Below, one piece after another: positions 1 through 7,000 of a stretch of 10,475 nucleotides of DNA (position 1 is its first letter; every line of letters starts with the position of its first letter). Made by a program: the position numbers and the translations under genes. The notes under the pieces were generated by a model, which was not told where the DNA came from, did not search any database, and worked only from the letters and a program-made list of their open reading frames with translations. The DNA comes from Bacillota bacterium (GTDB taxonomy: Bacteria; Bacillota; UBA4882; UBA8346). Location of the stretch: NCBI GenBank assembly GCA_028282485.1, contig JANQHU010000191.1, positions 1 to 10,475 on the forward strand, given 5' to 3'.

Positions 1-615
1 GCAGCTGCTTCGCCTAAGGTACAGATTGAATGCTCGGGTGAAAAAATAGACTTAAGTTATGACCAGTTATTAGAGTATGGCCAAAACAGTTTTCGAAAAA
101 TCTGTGAGGAGAAGCTGGGCGATCAGTTAGTTTCTGCCGATCAGCAAGGCCAGTTATCAGAAGCCGCTATTTATCAAGAAGGCAGAGCTACCTATTTTGA
201 CCAAAGTGATAACATGCACATCGGGGTTCTGGATTATCGGATGGTGGATTATGATAAGGGCCAAGGAGTTCAGGAATTAGTTGACCTTCTGGGCGGCCAA
301 GAGAAGACCTCCCCCATTTTTTTGGGAGATTCAGTGGGTTCTAATAAGGACGATGAGAAGGGCATTGCAGCAGCCAAGGAAAATGGGGGTCAAGGCGTAG
401 CCGTCGTTTATCGAACCGACAAAGAACAAGCTACTGAGGCCGCAAAAGCTAAACGAACTGATGCCGAAACAGGAGCAGAGTCTAAGTTGAATTCTAGTAT
501 TGATGTATTGAATTTTCTTGGAGAATTTGCAGAAAAATATTTTCAAGCTAAAAAAGAGGGCCCAGCTCCCTCAGGATCAAAAAGAAGTATTCAGAAGTTA
601 AATATAAATGCGTAA
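1..615 (+). CDS. HAD-superfamily hydrolase, trehalose-phosphatase-like (5' partial)
   Basis: The reading frame is open from base 1, giving the last 204 residues of a protein whose N-terminus lies outside the window. The fragment has the end of a HAD-IIB / trehalose-6-phosphate phosphatase fold. There is a YDKGQGV segment with a lysine at fragment residue 86, in the place of the motif III NKG lysine. Next comes a helix (ELVDLLGG), then a beta strand into a GD motif (residues 109-110) with acidic residues at 117-119, like motif IV (GDDxTDE). A GxGVAVVY strand and a C-terminal FLGEFAEKY helix follow. In the family this enzyme removes phosphate from trehalose 6-phosphate in the cytoplasm. The motif IV spacing is unusual (GDSVGSNKDDE), so the substrate is inferred, not shown. 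The N-terminal catalytic DxDxT cannot be checked here. A lipoprotein gene follows 59 bases downstream. Confidence 0.6.
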   Translation, partial: AAASPKVQIECSGEKIDLSYDQLLEYGQNSFRKICEEKLGDQLVSADQQGQLSEAAIYQEGRATYFDQSDNMHIGVLDYRMVDYDKGQGVQELVDLLGGQEKTSPIFLGDSVGSNKDDEKGIAAAKENGGQGVAVVYRTDKEQATEAAKAKRTDAETGAESKLNSSIDVLNFLGEFAEKYFQAKKEGPAPSGSKRSIQKLNINA

Positions 616-674
616 AGGTTGTAACATTACTTAGCAGGGTTATTGATCTTTAATTTTAAGGGAGGGTGGTCTTT

Positions 675-1139
675 TTGCAGCGTTACTTGTTAGTTTTGGC
701 TATGCTTTTAGGGTTGGTTTTAGCTGGTTGTTCCGGTGGAAGTAGTCAGCCAGCCCCGTATGATCCGGATTTAGATATTCATAATGATGAGGTTGTCCGC
801 AAGGTTTTATTAATTACGGAGTTTTTTCTCAATGATTTAAGTTCCGAACTGGGGATTTATGTTAGTTTTGTGGAGGTACCCTTTATTTTTAATGGGCAAA
901 GATTTACGGATCATGATAAATTAACTGATTTTTTTCTCGATTTTAAGGATACTTATGCTTTTGATTATGATACTTTGCGGGACCAGAATTTATCTCTGGA
1001 AGGTGATAAAATTGTGGTTGCCGGGCTAATGGATTATTTTATTAATGATCAAGCAGTAACCGAGTACGTTACTTTTAAGTTAGTTCCGGATAATACCGGT
1101 GCTTATTATGTAGTTGAGGCTAATATCCCCGTGGAGTAA
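675..1139 (+). CDS. Small lipoprotein of unknown function
   Basis: The product is 154 residues from a TTG start. The N-terminus is a lipoprotein signal: a hydrophobic run after Gln-Arg, then the lipobox LAGC with the acylated cysteine at residue 19, followed by a Gly/Ser-rich spacer. The mature protein should be membrane-anchored on the outer face. A GTG three codons upstream (666) is also in frame, but it directly abuts the GGAGG ribosome binding site (661-665). The TTG lies 9 bases beyond it and is the better start. The mature part is acidic and rich in aromatic residues, alternating predicted helix and strands. An NTF2-like fold is possible, but that is a guess and I recognise no family. 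It follows the HAD-type gene and may share its transcript. The nearest terminator downstream is at 1235-1267. Confidence 0.8.
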   Translation: MQRYLLVLAMLLGLVLAGCSGGSSQPAPYDPDLDIHNDEVVRKVLLITEFFLNDLSSELGIYVSFVEVPFIFNGQRFTDHDKLTDFFLDFKDTYAFDYDTLRDQNLSLEGDKIVVAGLMDYFINDQAVTEYVTFKLVPDNTGAYYVVEANIPVE

Positions 1140-1170
1140 GAAAAAATATTTTTAATACAAAATTACCATC

Positions 1171-1199
1171 TTGTTAAATTTAAAATAATGGGTTATAAT
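1171..1199 (+). promoter_or_regulatory. Sigma-A-type promoter for a short plus-strand RNA
   Basis: The -35 is TTGTTA (1171-1176) and the -10 is a perfect TATAAT (1194-1199), with a 17-base spacer. Transcription should start near 1206. The next terminator lies about 60 bases on, and no plus-strand gene follows, so the promoter appears to serve only a very short RNA. Confidence 0.7.
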
Positions 1200-1213
1200 A
1201 AGGTTAAGTAGTT

Positions 1214-1233
1214 GATGAAACATCGTTGCAAGC
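1214..1233 (+). repeat. Direct repeat, copy 1 (in the antisense RNA)
   Basis: This 20-base sequence recurs at 1380-1399 with one difference (T1226 versus G1392). The flanks on both sides do not match, so the repeat is sharply bounded. It contains a short inverted repeat, GATG-AAA-CATC. Confidence 0.85.
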
Positions 1234-1234
1234 A

Positions 1235-1267
1235 AAAAGCCCGGAGAGTGTGAGTCTCCGGGCTTTT
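1235..1267. terminator. Bidirectional Rho-independent terminator
   Basis: A 9-bp GC-rich stem (GCCCGGAGA 1239-1247 with TCTCCGGGC 1255-1263) has a 7-base loop, GTGTGAG. It is flanked by A4-5 on the left and T4 on the right, so it can terminate in both directions. On the plus strand it ends the short RNA and probably the lipoprotein transcript. On the minus strand it ends the peptide mRNA. The minus-strand loop reads CUCACAC and includes CUCA, which fits the YUNR U-turn motif that speeds antisense pairing in several regulatory RNA pairs. Confidence 0.9.
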
Positions 1268-1272
1268 GATTT

Positions 1273-1389
1273 TCAAAGCTTTTTTAAGATCTCAATGATC
1301 AAATAAATGATCGCTGTAGAGAATCCTAATAGGCTTTTCAAATCGATTGCCGCTTTCGGCTTTTGAGATTTTATTTTAAGATGAAACAT
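1273..1389 (-). CDS. Short hydrophobic peptide, candidate type I toxin
   Basis: The ORF encodes 38 residues with an ATG start and TGA stop. The first half is lysine-rich (KIKSQKPK). The second half is a hydrophobic segment (residues 20-35, LLGFSTAIIYLIIEIL) ending in a Lys-Lys-Leu tail, a layout typical of small membrane-acting toxins. An AGGAGG site (1408-1403) lies 13 bases before the ATG, which is longer than usual, and it is buried in an RNA stem. No other in-frame start lies between them. The ORF has its own extended -10 promoter (1452-1479) and ends 5 bases before a terminator, giving a ~210-nt mRNA. Fst of the pAD1 par locus is comparable in size and layout, but I see no sequence match to Fst, TxpA or BsrG. 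Toxicity is inferred from architecture alone. Confidence 0.6.
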   Translation of the reverse strand: MFHLKIKSQKPKAAIDLKSLLGFSTAIIYLIIEILKKL

Positions 1390-1399
1390 CGGTGCAAGC
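1380..1399 (+). repeat. Direct repeat, copy 2 (over the peptide start codon)
   Basis: This matches 1214-1233 at 19 of 20 bases in the same orientation. On the minus strand it covers the ATG (1389-1387), the first two further codons and the ten bases before the ATG. An RNA carrying copy 1 would mask the initiation region of the peptide mRNA. Confidence 0.85.
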
Positions 1400-1428
1400 T
1401 CACCTCCTATCTTGCTTGCAAGGAGATG
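1393..1428 (-). promoter_or_regulatory. Leader stems hiding the peptide ribosome binding site
   Basis: In the minus-strand leader, CAUCUCCU (1428-1421) can pair with AGGAGGUG (1408-1401) over 8 bp with one G-U. This closes a 12-base loop and occludes the whole ribosome binding site. An alternative perfect 7-bp stem, TGCAAGC (1420-1414) with GCTTGCA (1399-1393), leaves the site in its loop. Two competing structures over a strong site suggest built-in control of peptide translation, as known for type I toxin mRNAs. Confidence 0.6.
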
Positions 1429-1451
1429 CGTTTGCCTTTAGCAGCACCCTC

Positions 1452-1479
1452 ATTATATCAAAAAGTAAAAATCTTTCAA
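1452..1479 (-). promoter_or_regulatory. Promoter of the peptide mRNA
   Basis: On the minus strand the -35 is TTGAAA (1479-1474) and the -10 is TATAAT (1457-1452), with a 16-base spacer and an extended -10 TG one base before the hexamer. The start site should be near 1445, giving a leader of about 55 bases before the ATG and an mRNA of about 210 bases ending at the shared terminator. Confidence 0.7.
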
Positions 1480-1644
1480 TGCTAATTGGTTAAAAATGTC
1501 CGAAATTATTTTAATTTTCTTAAAATAACTAAAAGATTATGTTGAATGTTGTTAATGATAACTTTAAAATAGAGATGTCTTACGATTATTTAAGAAAATG
1601 GGATGCAAAGATGAATAAAGAAGAAAACTGATATGTAAATTGAC
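1480..1644. other. AT-rich spacer between the peptide locus and folE2
   Basis: I see no convincing gene here. The one structure is an AT-only inverted repeat, TTATTTTA (1506-1513) and TAAAATAA (1521-1528), with a 7-base loop. It could be a weak end for the folE2 transcript, which runs leftward into this region, but it lacks a GC core and a clear T tract. A plus-strand 18-codon ORF at 1575-1631 has no ribosome binding site and is discounted. Confidence 0.4.
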
Positions 1645-2442
1645 TTATTCCTGATGAGCCGCAAAGGCGCTATGGTTGTGAATTGATTCAAAACTCTCTA
1701 CTTCCACTTGAAAACCGGTGATTCGGGGATCGCTGCGTAAGGCCAGCACCGAATCCCGGAGAATATCTTCCACGAATTTGGGGTTTTGATAGGCGGTTTC
1801 GGTGACGAATTTTTCGTCTTCTCTTTTTAGGAGGGGATAGATCGGGCAACTGCCCTGGCTTCGTAACAGCCCAATGAGCTCCTCTAACCAGAGATATTTG
1901 CCGGGGTGGCAGTTAATCTTGGCGCGAATGATAGCCCGTTGGTTATGGGCCCCAAAAGTCGCGATTTCTTTACTACAGGGGCAGAGAGAAGCTACCGGGA
2001 TCTCGGCCCCTAAATAGTATTCGTAAGAATTATTAGTTAGGTTAAATTTACCGTGAAATTCCGAGAGATAATCCAGATAACCAACTTGGTGGCTGATAGG
2101 GGCGGAAACCGGCAGAAAATAACGAAAACGCATAATCATTTCGGCTTCGGCGGCCTCCAGGTTGGTACAGAGTTCGGCTAAGAGTTTTTTAATCTCCCGA
2201 CCGGAAATAGGCTTATCACTCCACACCATCAGAAGTTCCATAAAACGGCTTAAGTGAGTTCCTTTGAAATGATGGGGCAGATTGGCGGCGATGGTTACAT
2301 TACCCTGAACCTGTTGGTAAGTACCCTGTTGCATTTTTATTTGGAAGGGGAAGTGAACATCCTTTAGCCCTACTCGTTGAATCTCAATTCCCCGGGAGTC
2401 TAGTCTTTTTTGGACATCAATCATTTGGCAGCCTACTTTCAT
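1645..2442 (-). CDS. folE2: GTP cyclohydrolase IB (GTP cyclohydrolase I type 2, FolE2)
   Basis: FolE2 converts GTP to 7,8-dihydroneopterin triphosphate, the first step to folate and queuosine-type deazapurines, in the cytoplasm. The 265 residues show the family signatures in order: RGIxIQRVGLKDVHFPF (18-33), KGTHLSRFMEL (60-70), the CPCSKEI-x-x-FGAHNQR block (154-169), KREDEKFVTETAYQNPKFVEDILRD (206-230) and a C-terminal ESIHNHSAFA (252-261). Cys154, His166 and Glu208 sit at the spacings of the known metal and catalytic residues. Type IB enzymes accept several divalent metals and often replace zinc-dependent FolE. Met7 (2424) is an alternative start, since homologs align from about there and neither start has a strong ribosome binding site. 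A terminator separates it from the upstream solute-binding protein gene on the same strand, so it probably has its own promoter, which I could not locate confidently. Confidence 0.95.
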   Translation of the reverse strand: MKVGCQMIDVQKRLDSRGIEIQRVGLKDVHFPFQIKMQQGTYQQVQGNVTIAANLPHHFKGTHLSRFMELLMVWSDKPISGREIKKLLAELCTNLEAAEAEMIMRFRYFLPVSAPISHQVGYLDYLSEFHGKFNLTNNSYEYYLGAEIPVASLCPCSKEIATFGAHNQRAIIRAKINCHPGKYLWLEELIGLLRSQGSCPIYPLLKREDEKFVTETAYQNPKFVEDILRDSVLALRSDPRITGFQVEVESFESIHNHSAFAAHQE

Positions 2443-2527
2443 TCTTAAAAATGTCGTTAACTTGTTTCGGCAAAAAAAGGGAAAATCCTACTAGCCACTG
2501 CGACAATTTTTATAAAAAATTTAAAAG

Positions 2528-2572
2528 GAGTGTTATTTTGGTAAAATAATTAATAATTACCAAATAACACTC
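2528..2572. terminator. Hairpin terminator after the solute-binding protein gene
   Basis: GAGTGTTATTTTGGTAA (2528-2544) pairs with TTACCAAATAACACTC (2557-2572), with one bulged base and a 12-base loop. T7 follows on the plus side. On the minus strand it is followed by CCTTTTAAATTTTTT. It lies 48 bases past the stop codon of the minus-strand binding protein gene, so it most likely ends that transcript and insulates folE2. Confidence 0.8.
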
Positions 2573-2619
2573 TTTTTTTAAAATGCTATTTAAAGAACCT
2601 TCTTTAAAAAGTTAGAGCT

Positions 2620-3918
2620 TTATTGAACTCGACCCACTTGAAAACCAGTGATTTTTTGGAGGTCTTTTTCTAGTTGTTTGAGAGCGGTAGCGGCGTCTTT
2701 TTTGCCGGTTAAAACGGCATGGACCGAGTAAAAGAATTTGGAAGAAACTTCGTTATAATGAATCCCGGTGGGAGTTGAAGGACGGGCGACAGTATTAATA
2801 AACACGTTGTAAAGTTTACCAATAAAGGGTTTGTTTTTGATGAGTTCTCGATCTTGATAGAGCTTTTTGACGGTAGGTAAATAAGATGATTTCATGGCTC
2901 GATATTTTTGTTCTTGGGCTGAAGCAAAGAAGAATAATAAATCCGCCGCAACTTTGGGGTTTTTACTATATTTACTGGCCGCTAATTGCCAGCCCCCCAG
3001 GGTCGCAGCTGGTTTTCCGTTTTTACCGGCGGGTAGGGGAGATACGTCAAATTTACCTTTGATGGCGCTCTTATCAGCATTACCTAAGGCATAAGCATAA
3101 GGCCAATTTCGCATAAAGGCGGCATTACCTACTTGCCAAAAGTTGCGGGATATTTCTTCGGTAAATTTAGTGACATCAGGTGGCGAGATGCTTCCCACCC
3201 AGCCAGCAGCCCGGTCGAGCATGGCAATGGCGTTTTGATTATTGATGGTTATTTTTTTATCCTGGCTAATAATAGTGCCGCCATTATTGGAATAAATCCA
3301 TTCCAACGCATCACAGGTTAACCCTTCGTATTTATCACCCTGCCAGACAAAGCCCCAAAAATCTTTGTTACCTTTTTGGCGTTCGCCTTTTTGAATTATC
3401 TGGGCTGATTTTTCTAATTGATCCCAAGTTTTGGGCGGTTTTAAATTATATTTTTGCAGTAAATCGCTCCGGTAATATAACAGACCAGCATCAACAAATA
3501 AAGGAATTGCCACTAGTTTGCGATTAACGGTATTATTTTCGATTAATGATTTAAAGTATCGGGAAGCAATCTTTTTACCACCGTATTTATTAAGATTGAT
3601 AAAATGTTTTTCCAATAAACTGGGCCAGATGACATCAAATTCGTAAATATCGATTTTGGAGTTTTTTGATTCTAAGAGTTGTAAGAAAAAAGCTAATCTT
3701 TGTTCGACTTTTTCGGGAACTTCCATTACTCTTACTTTTACCTGGGGATGTTTCTTCATATAACGTTGCGCGGCACTTTTAAATAATTCGGCTTCGATCC
3801 CGGCAGAACCGGAGAGAATGGTGACCGTTGTATTGTTGCGGGCGCCGTCAACTAAAGAAGAAAATAAGAAAATTGTTAAAATTAAGAGACAAAAAGTTGT
3901 TTTGAGATGTTTTTTCAT
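2620..3918 (-). CDS. ABC transporter solute-binding protein, trehalose/maltose type
   Basis: The product is a 432-residue extracellular family 1 binding protein that delivers sugar to an ABC permease. It begins with a classical signal peptide (basic MKKHLK, a hydrophobic core to about residue 22, likely cleavage after VDGA). There is no lipobox, which is unusual for a Gram-positive-type binding protein. Family blocks typical of trehalose/maltose-binding proteins (ThuE, thermophile MalE) are present: FWGFVWQGDKYEGLTCDALEW around 187-207, GNAAFMRNWPYAYAL (264-278), LGGWQLA (307-313) and ARPSTPTG (378-385). The start is set by an AGGAGG site (3936-3931) 12 bases upstream. No permease or ATPase genes lie in this window. 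Upstream is the divergent kinase gene and downstream is folE2 behind a terminator, so it is an orphan here. The sugar is inferred from family resemblance. Confidence 0.9.
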   Translation of the reverse strand: MKKHLKTTFCLLILTIFLFSSLVDGARNNTTVTILSGSAGIEAELFKSAAQRYMKKHPQVKVRVMEVPEKVEQRLAFFLQLLESKNSKIDIYEFDVIWPSLLEKHFINLNKYGGKKIASRYFKSLIENNTVNRKLVAIPLFVDAGLLYYRSDLLQKYNLKPPKTWDQLEKSAQIIQKGERQKGNKDFWGFVWQGDKYEGLTCDALEWIYSNNGGTIISQDKKITINNQNAIAMLDRAAGWVGSISPPDVTKFTEEISRNFWQVGNAAFMRNWPYAYALGNADKSAIKGKFDVSPLPAGKNGKPAATLGGWQLAASKYSKNPKVAADLLFFFASAQEQKYRAMKSSYLPTVKKLYQDRELIKNKPFIGKLYNVFINTVARPSTPTGIHYNEVSSKFFYSVHAVLTGKKDAATALKQLEKDLQKITGFQVGRVQ

Positions 3919-4078
3919 TTTTTTAAGAAACCTCCTAAAAATACATTGATATATTATTTATCGGAGTAAATAAAGAAATTATTAGATTTTGACGATATTA
4001 ATATTGATGATTTTTATATTTTTTTTACTTTTTCCAGTAAAATTAATTTTGATTGATAATTAGTAAGGTGGGATTACT
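3919..4078. promoter_or_regulatory. Divergent intergenic region, weak promoter candidate for the kinase
   Basis: These 160 bases lie between two divergently transcribed genes and are strongly AT-rich. On the plus strand TTGACG (3989-3994) is a good -35. The -10 is poor, the best match being TTTATA at 4013-4018 with an 18-base spacer. No convincing minus-strand promoter for the binding protein was found, although one must lie here. The ribosome binding sites at both edges are clear (CCTCCT 3931-3936 for the minus gene, AAGGTGG 4065-4071 for the plus gene). Confidence 0.35.
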
Positions 4079-7000
4079 TTGTTTAAAAAGGCATTAAATT
4101 TCGCTTTAGATATAGTAACTTTTAAGAAAAGTACGGTAGCTTTAAAAATTGGAGTCATTCTCATAATTATGAGTATGGTGACCATTATCGTCGGATTTAT
4201 TGGCCTCACTAAAATTAAAGAGGTCAGTGATATTGCCAATAGTGTTTATGTCGATAATAACTTGATTATTGATCCTCTCTCAGAATTTATGAAAAGTGTA
4301 CATATGATTGAGAGTAATGCTTTTCAAGCTTTTCAACGTCGGGACAATATTAATGATCATAATCAGGAAATCGTCATGCTCTCCAAATATATCCAAGATT
4401 TAAAATTACAGTATCAAAATTTGAATTTCACCTTACCGGAAGAAATGGCCACCACCTTGGAGGAAAAGTTTGACCCGTATTGGACGGTACTCCAAAGTTT
4501 TCATCACCAATTAACCTATGGGAAAAAATTTGATTTAGAAAAGTATTATCAATACTATCAGCAATCAATTATTTTTTATAATTATACCTTTAATATTATT
4601 AAAGAGCTTCGTACTTCCGGGTTAAATACTTTTATTAAAAGCAAAGATACCTATAAGCTATCGGTAATTGCACAAGCTTCGTTTACCGTCTTTGGGGTCT
4701 TATTTGCCATAGTCACCGGAACTTTGGTCTCTCTTTCTATCATCAGGCCTTTGAGTAAGCTAAAAGAGAGTACTGAAAATTTAACGGAAAATATTGTCGA
4801 AAGCAGAATGAATTCTCGAAAAAATATTGAAAAGGAATTAGTAAAGATTAAGTCGCGGGATGAAATCGGTAGCTTAGCGGCTAGTTTTAAGTTAATGGCC
4901 TTTAAAATCTATGATCTCTTTAATGAGTTGCAAAAATACACTAAAGAACTAGAGGAAAAAAATTATAATTTAAGAAAAATGGATAAATTGAAAGATGAAT
5001 TTTTAGCTAATACTTCCCACGAACTGCGGACCCCGATTAATGGGATTATTGGCATAGTCGAATCTCTAATTGATGGAGCAGCGGGCCCGATTAATAAATC
5101 CCAAATCTATAATCTCTCTTTGGTAGTTACCAGTGCTAGACGCTTAGCCCATTTGATTAATGATATTTTAGATTTTTCGAAACTGAAGAATAAAGAAATT
5201 GAGTTACAATTAAAGAAAGTTGATTTAAAAAGCCTCATCAGCTCCGTGGTCTTCTTATCAGGCCCTTTGATCAAAAATAAAGACCTGGCCTTAAAAAATG
5301 AAGTTGATGAAGCAGAATTTTTTGTTAAAGCCGATGAGAATAGGCTGCAACAAATTTTATTTAACTTAATTGGTAATGGGATTAAGTTTACCGAAAAAGG
5401 GGAAGTGGTGGTTAGTGCTACGCAGCAAGGAGACTTTATCGCTATCTCTGTAGCAGATACCGGGATTGGGATCCCCGCGGAGAGTTATGATAGTATCTTT
5501 GAGTCTTTTGAACAGGTGGACGGTTCGACGGCGCGGCAGTATGGCGGAACGGGTCTCGGGCTGCCAATTACTAAAAAATTAGTCGAATTGCATGGTGGCG
5601 AAATTAAAGTAGAATCTACGGTTGGCGAAGGAAGTAAGTTTACGTTTACCCTGATGCTTTATCAAGAAGGTAACGCAGAATTTTTAGGGGATCAGCAAGT
5701 CACGAAAATTGGGAAGCAAAAAGATGCTGGTCTTGAAGAAAGGGTCAGGTATCAGTCAGATTATTCTGAAGAAAAGGTTCATAAGGATCTATCGACTGAT
5801 GAATCAGGAATTAAAGGGCGTATTTTGATTGTGGATGATGAACCTATCAATTTGCAAGTACTATCAAATTTATTATCCCTCGAGTCGTATAGTGTTGTGA
5901 AAGCTTTAAGCGGTTTTGAAGCTTTAGAATTATTTGAACGGGGTGAAGAATTTGACTTAGTGATGTTGGATGTGATGATGCCCAGACTATCCGGTTTGGA
6001 AGTCTGTCGGATTTTACGAGAAAAATATTCCTTATATGATATTCCGGTTTTGATTTTGACTGCCAAAAACCAACCCCAGGATATCTTGCTGGGTTTTACA
6101 TACGGGGCCAATGATTATCTGACGAAACCCTTTGACCGTTCGGAGTTATTAGCCAGGGGTCGAACCTTAATCGCCTTAAAACATGCGGTTAAAGAAGCGA
6201 TTCATAGTTCCCAGCGTTTTGAAATGGAGAAGCAGCGGCGCGTGATGGTGGAAATGTTAAGTGATGTAGTCAAATCCTTAACTTCTACCTTAAAATTAAA
6301 TGAAGTCTTACGAATTTTATTAGAAAAATCGAAGCAAATTATTGATTACGATCAAGCGGCCATCTTAATTAGAATTAATGAAAATCAGTTTTTATTAACC
6401 ATTTTTTTTGAAAATGATATTGATAAGCTGCAATATAATAAATCAAATTATAACGATATCATTGCAATTCAAGAGGAAGACCTAATTGCAGAAACCATTA
6501 AATTGAAAAACACGATAATTAAAGAAGCCTATCGCTTCTCATCCGATTTGTTAGCAAAATTATTTGCTGAAGAATCCTCTTGTTTAGGGACACCTATTTT
6601 GTTTGACGAAAAAATTCGAGGTTTGATTATTTTTTCCAAAAAAGTGAGCAGTTATTATGATGCGATTACCAGTGATTTGGCCTATTCTTTGGCTTCCCAA
6701 GCGGGGATTGGCGTGGAAAATGCCAAACTTTTTGAAAATGTAAAAGAGTTAGCCTTAACGGATGCCTTAACGGGTTTAAAAAATCGCCGTTTCTTTATGG
6801 AAAGCCTGGCAGAAGAGTTTCTAAATTATCAAGAGGCCCAGGAACCATTCTCGGTAGTGATTGCTGATATTGATCACTTTAAAAAGGTCAATGATAATTA
6901 TGGCCATCCGACGGGTGATGAAGTACTAAAGTTCGTGGCCGATAAATTCTGCGAGATCTTGCGGGGAAGTGATATTGTCTGTCGTTACGGCGGAGAAGAG

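Larger units (their letters stand above)
1206..1267 (+). ncRNA. Predicted ~62-nt antisense RNA (candidate type I antitoxin)
   Basis: This is the RNA predicted between the promoter at 1171-1199 and the terminator at 1235-1267. Its 5' half carries one copy (1214-1233) of a repeat whose other copy (1380-1399) spans the start codon of the minus-strand peptide ORF. The RNA is therefore complementary, at 19 of 20 positions, to the translation start of the peptide mRNA. It is also fully complementary to that mRNA's 3' terminator region. In the pAD1 par locus, RNA II, of about this size, uses the same two contacts to block fst translation. The ends are inferred from promoter and terminator positions and no transcript data are available. 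Confidence 0.55.

Noticed and set aside
1575..1631. 18-codon plus-strand ORF (starts MSYDYLRKWD)
   Set aside because: It has no ribosome binding site or promoter and is probably chance.
1713..2655. Near-identical 20-base stretch in the 3' ends of folE2 and the binding protein gene, both encoding ITGFQV
   Set aside because: Both are within ordinary coding sequence of unrelated families, and the similarity does not extend. It is most likely coincidence.
5779..6111. 110-codon minus-strand ORF within the kinase gene
   Set aside because: It lies antisense to the REC domain, whose motifs are intact on the plus strand. It has no recognisable domain and is a shadow frame.
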